Shown here in pieces: positions 1-5,636 of a DNA stretch of 10,417 nt. The notes beneath the pieces are model-generated. The model saw nothing but the letters and a program-made list of their open reading frames with translations. It did not search any database and was not told the origin of the DNA. Position 1 is the first letter of the stretch, and each line of letters opens with the position of its first letter. Position numbers and translations under genes: made by a program. The stretch comes from Rhodospirillaceae bacterium (GTDB lineage: Bacteria; Pseudomonadota; Alphaproteobacteria; SP197): NCBI GenBank assembly GCA_018700655.1, contig JABIUG010000326.1, positions 1 to 10,417 of the forward strand, in the 5' to 3' direction.

Positions 1-240
1 CAGTTCGGCAAAGATCCGGTTGAAGATCCCCATCCGGCTCCAGCGGATGAAGCGGTTGTAGATTGTCTTGTGGGGACCATAAGCCACGGGCGCATCGCGC
101 CAGCGCAGTCCGTTCTTGATCACGAACACGATCCCGCTGATTACCCTGCGGTCGTCAACCCTTGGAATGCCATGGGACAGCGGAAAAAACAGCGCGATCC
201 GGCGCATCTGCGCCTCGCTCAACAGAAACAGGGCATCCAT
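1..240 (-). CDS. IS5-family transposase, N-terminal part (partial)
   Basis: This is the first 80 residues of an IS427-type transposase, the enzyme that cuts and rejoins the ends of its own element. The start ATG at 240-238 is preceded by GAGGAGGT about 7 bases upstream, a strong ribosome binding site that fixes the start. The visible protein has the features typical of ORF1 in this group: an early S-E-A-Q-M-R-R segment, then F-F-P-L-S-H-G, R-V-D-D-R-R-V-I-S-G, N-G-L-R-W-R-D-A-P and Y-G-P-H-K-T-I-Y-N-R. No stop occurs before the window edge. IS427-group elements often make the full transposase by a frameshift between two ORFs; the catalytic DDE region would lie outside, so activity cannot be judged. 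Confidence 0.85.
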   Translation of the reverse strand, partial: MDALFLLSEAQMRRIALFFPLSHGIPRVDDRRVISGIVFVIKNGLRWRDAPVAYGPHKTIYNRFIRWSRMGIFNRIFAEL

Positions 241-315
241 CACCAGCACCTCCTCAAGAAGGCCAGTGAATCAATCCACCCTAACCATGGCAAGCTATTT
301 AATAGGTCCTGAGCC
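1..315 (-). mobile_element. End of an IS5-family (IS427-like) insertion sequence, cut by the window edge
   Basis: Only the 5' part of the element is in the window; the rest lies to the left. It holds the start of a transposase gene (1-240, leftward) and a leader of about 75 bases. I place the outer end near 315 because the - strand read inward from there begins GGCTCAGGACCTATTAA, which resembles terminal inverted repeats of IS427-group elements as I remember them. The bases just outside, TAA at 316-318, fit the short TNA-type target duplication of that group. The family call rests on the transposase. The exact end is inferred, because the other terminus is not visible for comparison. Confidence 0.6.
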
Positions 316-318
316 TAA

Positions 319-535
319 TATGACCTGCATTTCCGTTAAAGTGACGGCTGTCACTGGTCTTGCAGCACCCCAATCGACACATTCCTCAGATGTATTCATG
401 ACCAATCTGGTGGCAACACATGATCGGGCCCGGAAGAAGCAGGGGGCTTCTGCCGGATCAATCTCAGATAGATGGCGCAGCAAACGCGTATGCGACCGCG
501 TAACTGATAGCCCCGACTAAAGGGAATCTACCTTT
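319..535. other. Gene-free stretch between the IS end and the hydrolase gene
   Basis: No convincing coding region is present; the short ORFs here lack ribosome binding sites and recognisable protein. The stretch contains a perfect 6+4+6 inverted repeat at 340-355 and must carry the promoter of the downstream hydrolase unless transcription reads out of the IS. I could not identify a convincing -35/-10 pair. The last bases before the hydrolase start (AAAGGGA, about 10 bases upstream of the ATG) can serve as a weak ribosome binding site. Confidence 0.5.
340..355. promoter_or_regulatory. Palindrome, possible regulator binding site
   Basis: AGTGACGGCTGTCACT is a perfect inverted repeat with 6-base arms and a 4-base centre, lying about 22 bases outside the inferred IS end and about 180 bases before the hydrolase start. 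There is no T-run after it on either strand, so it is not a normal intrinsic terminator. Size and symmetry fit an operator for a dimeric helix-turn-helix regulator, but no specific regulator is indicated. Confidence 0.3.
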
Positions 536-1363
536 ATGGCGTTCAAGGTGAAGTTTTGGGGCGTTCGGGGCAGCATTGCCTGTCCATCCCCGCACCACAT
601 TGCATTCGGCGGCAACACGAGCTGTGTCGAGGTCTCGTGCGGCGGTAGCCGGATCATCCTGGATGCAGGAACAGGCGTGCGCAATCTCGGCCATTGGCTG
701 CTGCGCAAGGATGTCCGTTTCGCCACGATGATGCTCTCCCATACCCATTGGGATCACATCAACGGTTTTCCGTTTTTCACACCGGCGTTCCATCCAGATT
801 GTGAATTCAACATCATGGCCGGGCATCTGGCCAACGCCAAGATCGCCGATGTCTTTGCCGATCAGATGCAGAATCCCTATTTCCCGGTGCCGCTGGAAGC
901 CATGATTGCGCGCAAGACCTTCGAGGATTTCAGGGCGGGCGACACTTTCAGCCTGCCCGACAATCCCAGGGTCAAGATCAAGACCGCCCTGCTCAATCAC
1001 CCCAATGGCGCGACTGGCTACCGCATTGAATATGAGGGCCGTTCGTTCTGTTACGTCACCGATACCGAGCATGTTCTTGGTCAACCCGACCAGGCTGTTC
1101 TGGGCCTGATCGAAGGCGCCGATCTGGTTGCCTATGATTCGACCTACACCGATGAAGAATTCCCCGCAAAGATCGGTTGGGGCCACTCCACCTGGGAAGA
1201 AGCCGTGCGCCTTTGCATGGCCGCAAACGTCAAGAGCCTGGCTATCTTCCATCACGACCCCGACCATGAGGACCGTTTCATGGAACAGCTCGAGATGAAG
1301 GCCCGCGCCATGTGGCCTGGCGCCTTCGTTGCCCGCGAAAACATGCGCATCAACCTTGCCTGA
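536..1363 (+). CDS. MBL-fold metallo-hydrolase (PhnP/COG1235-like)
   Basis: A 275-residue cytoplasmic protein of the metallo-beta-lactamase superfamily, which hydrolyses phosphoesters or related bonds with two metal ions. The signature H-T-H-W-D-H is at residues 69-74. Further expected metal ligands are H155 (N-H-P), D176 (T-D-T-E-H) and a late histidine at 239 or 240 (F-H-H-D-P). The opening F-W-G-V-R-G-S with G-G-N-T-S-C near residue 26 is typical of the branch that includes PhnP, RNase Z-like proteins and cyclic-nucleotide phosphodiesterase-like proteins. There is no signal peptide. The ATG at 536 follows a weak AAAGGGA site, and the N-terminus aligns with the family there. The gene is intact, and its stop is followed within a few bases by the threonine dehydratase remnant, so the two were probably co-transcribed. 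The substrate cannot be named from sequence. Confidence 0.9.
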   Translation: MAFKVKFWGVRGSIACPSPHHIAFGGNTSCVEVSCGGSRIILDAGTGVRNLGHWLLRKDVRFATMMLSHTHWDHINGFPFFTPAFHPDCEFNIMAGHLANAKIADVFADQMQNPYFPVPLEAMIARKTFEDFRAGDTFSLPDNPRVKIKTALLNHPNGATGYRIEYEGRSFCYVTDTEHVLGQPDQAVLGLIEGADLVAYDSTYTDEEFPAKIGWGHSTWEEAVRLCMAANVKSLAIFHHDPDHEDRFMEQLEMKARAMWPGAFVARENMRINLA

Positions 1364-1368
1364 GACGG

Positions 1369-2326
1369 CTGCCGGCCAGCTTGGCCGCCTGCGCTAGGCG
1401 CAGGAACTCGTTTCGCGTACAGTCAGCCCCACCGCCATACACTGTTGGCCGTTGTTGTGTGAACGCAGCGGTGCGGAAACCTGGGTCAAACACGAAAATC
1501 ACACGGCCACCGGTGCCTTCAAACTTCGGGGCGGTCTGGTTTATGTCGACCGGCTCGCCAAAAAGGCTCCCGAGGTCAGCGGCGTGATTGCCGCGACGCG
1601 CGGCAATCACGGCCAGAGCGTTGCTGTGGCTGCAGCCCAGTCCGGCCTGACCGCGACCATTGTGGTTCCCCCCGGCAACTCCACCGAAAAGAATGCGGCG
1701 ATGCGTGCGCTGGGCGCCGAGTTGATCAACACGGCCACGATTTCCAGGCTTCCCTGGAACATGCCCATGATCTCGCCGACGAACGCGGGCTTCACATGCT
1801 GCCCTCCTGTCATGACGACCTGATCTGCGGTGTGGCGAGCTATGGCCTCGAGATGTTCGATGATCACGATGATCTCGACACGGTATATGTCCCGATCGGC
1901 CTGGGGTCTGGCATCTGCGGCACCATGCGTGCGCGCGATGCCCTTGGCCGTCGCACGCGTATTGTCGGTGTCGTCGCAGAGAACGCTGCGGCCTACGCCT
2001 TGTCCTTTGCTGCCGGCAAGCCGGTCTCGACCAACAGCGCCGACACAATCGCTGACGGCATGGCCTGCCGTATTCCAAACGAAGAAGCCCTGAGCGAGAT
2101 CCTGGCCAGCGTCGAGCGCATCGTTACCGTGAGCGAGGACGAGATCGCCACAGCGATGCGCCACTATTTCACCGATACCCACAATGTCGCCGAAGGTGCA
2201 GCCGCGGCCCCGCTCGCTGCCCTGCTCAAGGAACGTCATCCGATGCAGGACAAAAAGGTCGGGCTGGTACTCTCAGGCGGCAATATCGACCGGGATGTCT
2301 ACGCCCGCATTCTTGCCGAAGCCTGA
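1369..2326 (+). pseudogene. Threonine/serine dehydratase, full-length but disrupted
   Basis: This is the remains of a PLP enzyme of the threonine dehydratase family (about 320 residues), which deaminates threonine or serine to a 2-oxo acid. The PLP lysine segment (H-T-A-T-G-A-F-K, near 1500-1525), A-T-R-G-N-H-G-Q-S, the glycine loop G-L-G-S-G-I-C-G and the end G-L-V-L-S-G-G-N-I-D-R are all present. The reading is broken twice. First, the homologous N-terminus (Q-E-L-V-S-R-T-V-S-P-T into W-P-L-L-C-E-R-S-G) continues upstream of the apparent TTG start at 1452 but meets TAG at 1395-1397; the bases before it read family-like only in another frame (L-P-A-S-L-A-A from 1369), and no plausible start codon is present. 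Second, after G-A-E-L-I the frame shifts at about 1727/1728, and family sequence (H-G-H-D-F-Q-A-S-L-E-H) resumes at 1730 in the next frame, as if one base had been lost. Read in pieces, it gives 1452-1823 and 1796-2326. A base-call error could explain one lesion; two make a true pseudogene more likely. Confidence 0.85.
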
Positions 2327-2357
2327 AACGGCACGCTTACCAGCCGCCGTTTTTCAG
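2323..2357 (+). terminator. Candidate intrinsic terminator between converging genes
   Basis: AAACGGC (2326-2332) and GCCGTTTTT (2346-2354) form a 7-base-pair stem with a 13-base loop, and the right arm runs into five T residues. Flanking CTG and CAG can extend the pairing past a small bulge. The hairpin covers the stop codons of both the threonine dehydratase remnant (2324-2326) and the converging isomerase (2337-2339). The T-run favours termination of + strand transcripts; for the - strand only three T residues follow. The stem is short, so the call is moderate. Confidence 0.45.
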
Positions 2358-2939
2358 CCAGCGATCCATCTGGCCGAACTTGTCGCAGCCCCAGAACAGC
2401 TCACCATCGATATCGAACATGGGTGAACCGAAAATGCCGCGCTCGATCGCCTGATCGACCGCTTCCCTGAGGCGTTGCTTGGCGTCATCTGTTGCCAGGG
2501 CCTCTCGCAGGGCGCCACCGTCCAGTCCCATAGCATCGGCTTCGGCAGCGACCGCCTCAGGCGCTCGCATATCGCGCCCCTGGGCCCAATAGGCCTGGTA
2601 GATCCGGTGGACGAAGGCGACGGCCTGTTCCGGGTTCTTGCCTTTCAGCCAGTAGAAGGCACGGCTCGCCGCGACCGAGTGCAACGGAAAGACCTCGGGC
2701 ATGACGATCGGCGCGCCAAATTCGCGGGCCATCCGTGTCATGTCGTGGGTGGCATAGGCGCCACGCATCGGCTGGTTCAGCAGCGGCCCCTGCCCCGTGA
2801 TCTTCATCGCGACACCCAGAAGATGGGCGTTCCAGTCAACCGTGCGACCATGTGCGGCCGCCAGCGCCTCGATCCGGAAGGTGGCGAGGTAGCCATAGGG
2901 CGAACTGAAATCGAAATAGAAGCGGATCGGATCAGCCAT
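2337..2939 (-). CDS. DsbA-family / 2-hydroxychromene-2-carboxylate isomerase-like protein
   Basis: A 200-residue thioredoxin-fold protein of the kappa-GST / HCCA isomerase group, which uses glutathione to isomerise or conjugate aromatic or other small substrates in the cytoplasm. The N-terminal strand leads into D-F-S-S-P-Y-G-Y-L (residues 10-18), where S13-P14-Y15 replaces the C-x-x-C of true DsbA, so a disulfide oxidase role is unlikely. The cis-proline loop is G-S-P at 171-173, followed by M-F-D-I-D-G-E and W-G-C-D. I prefer ATG at 2939 over the GTG one codon earlier because GGGAG lies 8 bases before the ATG. The gene begins 12 bases after the mgtE stop, and that stop (TAG) forms part of its ribosome binding site, which indicates one transcript and probable translational coupling. 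The role beside a magnesium transporter is unknown. Confidence 0.85.
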   Translation of the reverse strand: MADPIRFYFDFSSPYGYLATFRIEALAAAHGRTVDWNAHLLGVAMKITGQGPLLNQPMRGAYATHDMTRMAREFGAPIVMPEVFPLHSVAASRAFYWLKGKNPEQAVAFVHRIYQAYWAQGRDMRAPEAVAAEADAMGLDGGALREALATDDAKQRLREAVDQAIERGIFGSPMFDIDGELFWGCDKFGQMDRWLKNGGW

Positions 2940-2951
2940 CACTTAATCTCC

Positions 2952-4343
2952 CTACAAGAGAATCACAGCACCCAGCGCCAGAAAGACGAAGAAACCGACA
3001 ACATCGGTCACGGTCGTGAGGAAGACACCTGCCGCAACCGCAGGGTCGATGTTGAAGCGATCCAGTAAAAGTGGAATCAACGCGCCCGACATGCCTGCGA
3101 CCAGGAGGTTTGCCGTCATCGCCAGCCCGATCACGAGACCCAGTTTGGGGTCATGGAACCACAGCCAGGCGACCAGCCCCATCAGAACCGCAAAAAGGAT
3201 GCCGTTCAGCAGCCCAACCATGATTTCCTTGGCGATCACCCGCAACGCATTGGCGCGTGTCAGATCCTTGGTCGCCAGCGCTCGCACCGCGACGGTCATG
3301 GCCTGGGTTCCCGCATTACCGCCCATCGAAGCCACGATCGGCATCAACACGGCCAGCGCCACGATCTGCTGGATCGTTCCCTGAAACACACCAATCACCA
3401 GAGACGCCAACACGGCCGTACCCAGATTGATCAAAAGCCACAAAAACCGTTTGCGCGTGGTCTCGAAGACGGAAGCGTGAAGGTCAGTCTCTGCAACGCC
3501 GCCAAGACGCAGCACATCCTCTTCCGACTCCTCATTCATCACGCCGACCATGTCGTCGAAGGTGATCGTACCGACCAACCGGCCGTGATCGTCGACCACC
3601 GCAACCTCCGAGAGACCGTATTGCTGAAAGAGGTAGGAGACGTCTTCCTGATCGGTATCGCCAAGAACGGTCGCAGGCTCGCCATCCACCAGGCTCTGAA
3701 GTTTGACCTCGCGTTTGCTGCAGAGAATAGCGCTCAAGGCGATCATGCCGAGCGGCTTGTGTCCCGGGTCGACGACAAAGACCGCATAGAACTCGCCAGG
3801 CAGATCAGCAGCATGGCGCAGGTAGTCGATCGTCTGGCCGACATTCCAGAACATTGGCAAGGCCACAACGTCACGGCGCATCAGCCGTCCGGCGCTGTCA
3901 TCGGGGAAACTCAGCCCTTCCTGGACGATGTGGCGTTCTGCCGCGGGAACCGCTGCCAGCACTTCCTGCTGCAGCGCATCGTCAAGTTCGCCGATGATGT
4001 CGACCGCGTCATCCGTATCGAGTTCGCCCACCAAACGGGCGAATTCGCCCACACCAATGCGCTCGCGCACATCCTCCAGGGCCCAGTCTTCCAGATGGGC
4101 CAGAATTTCCGGGTCGATGTCAGGTCGCAGCGTTTCGATTACCAGGGATCGCTGCGCGCCGGTGATCTGTTCGAGAAGGTCGGCGCTGTCGGCGGCATGG
4201 AGCGGCACGACAAGGGCTTCAAGCCGGACCAGATCCTCCTGATCCAGGGCCTCGAGAATGGCGCGCAGAAGATCAGGTGTCAGGCCATAGAGATCCTGCA
4301 CCTCACGGGTTGGGTCGTCATGGGCCGATGAGACTTCGGACAT
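2952..4343 (-). CDS. mgtE: MgtE magnesium channel/transporter
   Basis: A 463-residue inner-membrane protein that imports Mg2+ and closes when intracellular Mg2+ is high. Domain order follows the family: a helical N domain (about residues 15-150, rich in acidic D-D-A / E-L-D repeats), two CBS domains (about 155-215 and 217-275, the second with V-V-D-D-H-G-R-L-V-G-T-I), a linking helix, then about five membrane segments from about 300 to the end. The pore signature G-G-N-A-G-T-Q is at 341-347. The conserved T-T-x-T-D-x-x-G-F-F segment, whose Asp (D447 here) lines the ion path in this family, is near the C-terminus. Length and termini match complete members, so it appears intact. The ATG at 4343 has only a weak upstream purine site. 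It is the first gene of a two-gene unit with the isomerase; a palindrome 50-65 bases upstream could regulate it. I saw no recognisable Mg2+ riboswitch. Confidence 0.95.
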   Translation of the reverse strand: MSEVSSAHDDPTREVQDLYGLTPDLLRAILEALDQEDLVRLEALVVPLHAADSADLLEQITGAQRSLVIETLRPDIDPEILAHLEDWALEDVRERIGVGEFARLVGELDTDDAVDIIGELDDALQQEVLAAVPAAERHIVQEGLSFPDDSAGRLMRRDVVALPMFWNVGQTIDYLRHAADLPGEFYAVFVVDPGHKPLGMIALSAILCSKREVKLQSLVDGEPATVLGDTDQEDVSYLFQQYGLSEVAVVDDHGRLVGTITFDDMVGVMNEESEEDVLRLGGVAETDLHASVFETTRKRFLWLLINLGTAVLASLVIGVFQGTIQQIVALAVLMPIVASMGGNAGTQAMTVAVRALATKDLTRANALRVIAKEIMVGLLNGILFAVLMGLVAWLWFHDPKLGLVIGLAMTANLLVAGMSGALIPLLLDRFNIDPAVAAGVFLTTVTDVVGFFVFLALGAVILL

Positions 4344-4392
4344 GCCACGTTTCCCGCAGGGAGGATCAGGTGAGGCAAGCTAGGCAACGATC

Positions 4393-4408
4393 ATGTCAGG
4401 CCCGACAT
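4393..4408. promoter_or_regulatory. Palindrome upstream of mgtE, possible operator
   Basis: ATGTCAGGCCCGACAT is a 16-base inverted repeat with a single mismatched pair, centred about 57 bases upstream of the mgtE ATG. On the - strand it overlaps TATGTC, which could act as a -10 element with TTTTGG 17 bases upstream as a poor -35. A protein bound here would then block that promoter. The symmetry is seen in the sequence; the regulatory role is inferred. Confidence 0.35.
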
Positions 4409-4481
4409 AAACGCACGCTGGCCACGCCAAAACGACTTGCCACGATCCCCCGATGGCGGCAAGTGAAGAACCGGAAATGCG

Positions 4482-4501
4482 CCAGGTTTTGAGGAACCCG
4501 G
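4482..4501. other. Hairpin downstream of tRNA-Leu
   Basis: CCAGGTT (4482-4488) pairs with AACCCGG (4495-4501) across a 6-base loop, with one G-T type pair. It lies about 30 bases past the 3' end of the tRNA in its direction of transcription and could help end or process that transcript. No T-run follows on the - strand; a short TTTT follows a few bases later on the + strand. It is therefore not a standard intrinsic terminator. Confidence 0.3.
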
Positions 4502-4532
4502 GGATTTTCGCTTGTTTCGTGTTTTGAGATAA

Positions 4533-4619
4533 TGGTGCGGTCGAGAAGACTCGAACTTCCACGGGCTTTCGCCCACAGCGCCCTCAACGCTGCGCGTCTA
4601 CCAATTCCGCCACGACCGC
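4533..4619 (-). tRNA. tRNA-Leu (anticodon GAG)
   Basis: An 87-base class II tRNA read on the - strand. The acceptor stem GCGGTCG (from 4619) pairs with CGACCGC, followed by discriminator A and an encoded CCA (4535-4533). The D arm has A-A-T-T-G-G-T-A-G-A. The anticodon stem CAGCG/CGCTG encloses the loop TTGAGGG with anticodon GAG, which reads CUC and CUU leucine codons. The long variable arm is a GGGC/GCCC hairpin with a GAAA loop, as expected for tRNA-Leu. The T arm carries TTCGAGT. All stems close, so the gene looks functional. Confidence 0.97.
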
Positions 4620-4639
4620 TCTGTGTGGCAAGGTGGGAT

Positions 4640-4668
4640 GCTATAGCCAAGAACAACGACCCTCGCAA
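4640..4668 (-). promoter_or_regulatory. Sigma70-type promoter for tRNA-Leu
   Basis: On the - strand, TTGCGA (4668-4663) and TATAGC (4645-4640) are separated by exactly 17 bases, a good match to the housekeeping -35/-10 pair. Transcription would begin near 4633, giving a short leader before the tRNA 5' end at 4619. The -10 sits in the palindrome GCTATAGC, but I see no matching -35 for rightward transcription into lipB. Confidence 0.6.
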
Positions 4669-4684
4669 GAGCACATCGGCGCAA

Positions 4685-5365
4685 ATGAAACAAACCACGG
4701 TTCAGCCTGTCTGGCAGACGAGCAAAGCTCCGGTCACCTATCCCGAGGCCATCGGAATCATGAAAGAAAGGGTCGCGCGGATTCACGGTGGCAGTGCGAC
4801 CGAATCAGTATGGTTGCTGGAGCACCCCCACCTCTTCACCGCCGGCACCAGCGCCAGCGCGGAAGAGCTGCTCGATGCCGGTGACATGCCTGTCTTCAAG
4901 ACCGGTCGTGGCGGGCGCTACACCTATCATGGCCCAGGCCAGCGCATCGCCTATGTGATGCTCGATCTGACCTGTCGCGGACGCGACATTCACCGCTTTG
5001 TCGAAGGGCTCGAGAACTGGATCATCGCCACCCTCGACTGTTTCGGCGTCAAGGGAGAGCGACGCTCCGACCGGGTCGGGGTCTGGGTCGTCGGGCCCGA
5101 CGGGCGTGAGGAAAAGATCGCCGCGATCGGCGTGCGTGTGCGCCGCTGGGTGACCTTTCACGGCATCAGCATCAATCGCGACCCCGACCTGTCCCGCTTT
5201 GCCGGCATCGTTCCCTGCGGCATCAGCGAACACGGCGTCACGTCACTTGCGGCTCTGGGCATCGATGTTTCGGCATCCGAGCTCGATGAAGCCCTGCAAG
5301 GCACGTTTGATCAGACTATGCCGGCAAGGCAGAACGCCGGCGACGATCAGCTGGTGGAACGTTGA
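4685..5365 (+). CDS. lipB: Octanoyltransferase LipB (lipoyl(octanoyl) transferase)
   Basis: A 226-residue cytoplasmic enzyme that moves the octanoyl group from acyl carrier protein to a lysine on lipoyl-domain proteins (pyruvate and 2-oxoglutarate dehydrogenases, glycine cleavage H protein), the first step of lipoate assembly before LipA. Family motifs are complete: R-G-G-R-Y-T-Y-H-G-P-G-Q at residues 75-86, the K-I-A-A-I-G-V segment with catalytic lysine K144, F-H-G-I-S-I-N at 158-164, and P-C-G-I-S at 177-181 with the acyl-accepting cysteine C178. The open frame runs back to 4532 through the tRNA; I chose ATG 4685 because it is the first start clear of the tRNA and family homology starts shortly after it. 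The ribosome binding site is weak (GCAAGAGC about 12 bases upstream). It diverges from tRNA-Leu, and its last 19 bases overlap the converging acylphosphatase gene. Confidence 0.93.
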   Translation: MKQTTVQPVWQTSKAPVTYPEAIGIMKERVARIHGGSATESVWLLEHPHLFTAGTSASAEELLDAGDMPVFKTGRGGRYTYHGPGQRIAYVMLDLTCRGRDIHRFVEGLENWIIATLDCFGVKGERRSDRVGVWVVGPDGREEKIAAIGVRVRRWVTFHGISINRDPDLSRFAGIVPCGISEHGVTSLAALGIDVSASELDEALQGTFDQTMPARQNAGDDQLVER

Positions 5366-5631
5366 GAGAAACCTGGCTCGACCGCGCCGTCATGTTCTTC
5401 TTTGTCAACAGCAGCGACACGCGCCAGAGGAGGACCTGAACGGCACAGGTTCAACATGGTCTCGACATCAGAAGCGTCCCCCGCAAAGACCGCCTCGACC
5501 GTTCCGTCACGCCTGTTGCGAACCCAGCCATCAAGGCCAAGTTCGCTTGCCTCCTCTGTGGTCCAGGCACGATACCAGACACCCTGGACCCTGCCCGTGA
5601 TGCAAACCCTGACCTTGCGTTCGTGTTGCAT
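5347..5631 (-). CDS. acyP: Acylphosphatase
   Basis: A 94-residue protein of the acylphosphatase family, small cytoplasmic enzymes that hydrolyse carboxyl-phosphate bonds such as acetyl-phosphate or carbamoyl-phosphate. The phosphate-binding loop G-R-V-Q-G-V-W-Y-R (residues 13-21) contains the catalytic arginine R21, and G-W-V-R-N-R-R-D-G-T-V-E (35-46) contains the catalytic asparagine N39. Both are the standard residues; W19 stands where F or another aromatic is common. Length matches the family. ATG at 5631 lies 5 bases after the stop of the histidine kinase gene, with AGGGG between, so translation is probably coupled to the kinase. The 3' end overlaps lipB by 19 bases on the opposite strand. 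Confidence 0.92.
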   Translation of the reverse strand: MQHERKVRVCITGRVQGVWYRAWTTEEASELGLDGWVRNRRDGTVEAVFAGDASDVETMLNLCRSGPPLARVAAVDKEEHDGAVEPGFSQRSTS

Positions 5632-5636
5632 CGCCC

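Noticed and set aside
116..520. Small + strand frames across the IS end and the gene-free stretch (also 70-312 and 295-483 on the - strand)
   Set aside because: They cross the IS boundary or overlap the transposase, lack ribosome binding sites and show no family features.
464..1267. 267-codon open frame on the - strand opposite the MBL hydrolase
   Set aside because: The + strand protein has all the metallo-hydrolase motifs; the antisense frame has no recognisable features.
1350..2078. Long - strand frames opposite the dehydratase remnant (also 1607-2239)
   Set aside because: One is an arginine-rich shadow translation; the + strand carries clear threonine dehydratase sequence, even though broken.
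3153..4331. 392-codon open frame on the + strand opposite mgtE
   Set aside because: It mirrors the mgtE reading frame, has no ribosome binding site or recognisable domain, and its composition (rich in H, R, Q) is that of an antisense shadow in GC-rich DNA.
4344..4480. Mg2+-sensing riboswitch upstream of mgtE
   Set aside because: I looked for a long structured leader but saw only the 16-base palindrome and one short hairpin; no M-box-like arrangement was recognisable by eye.
4532..4684. N-terminal extension of lipB back to 4532
   Set aside because: The extension would run through the whole tRNA-Leu gene on the opposite strand, and LipB homology begins only after 4685.
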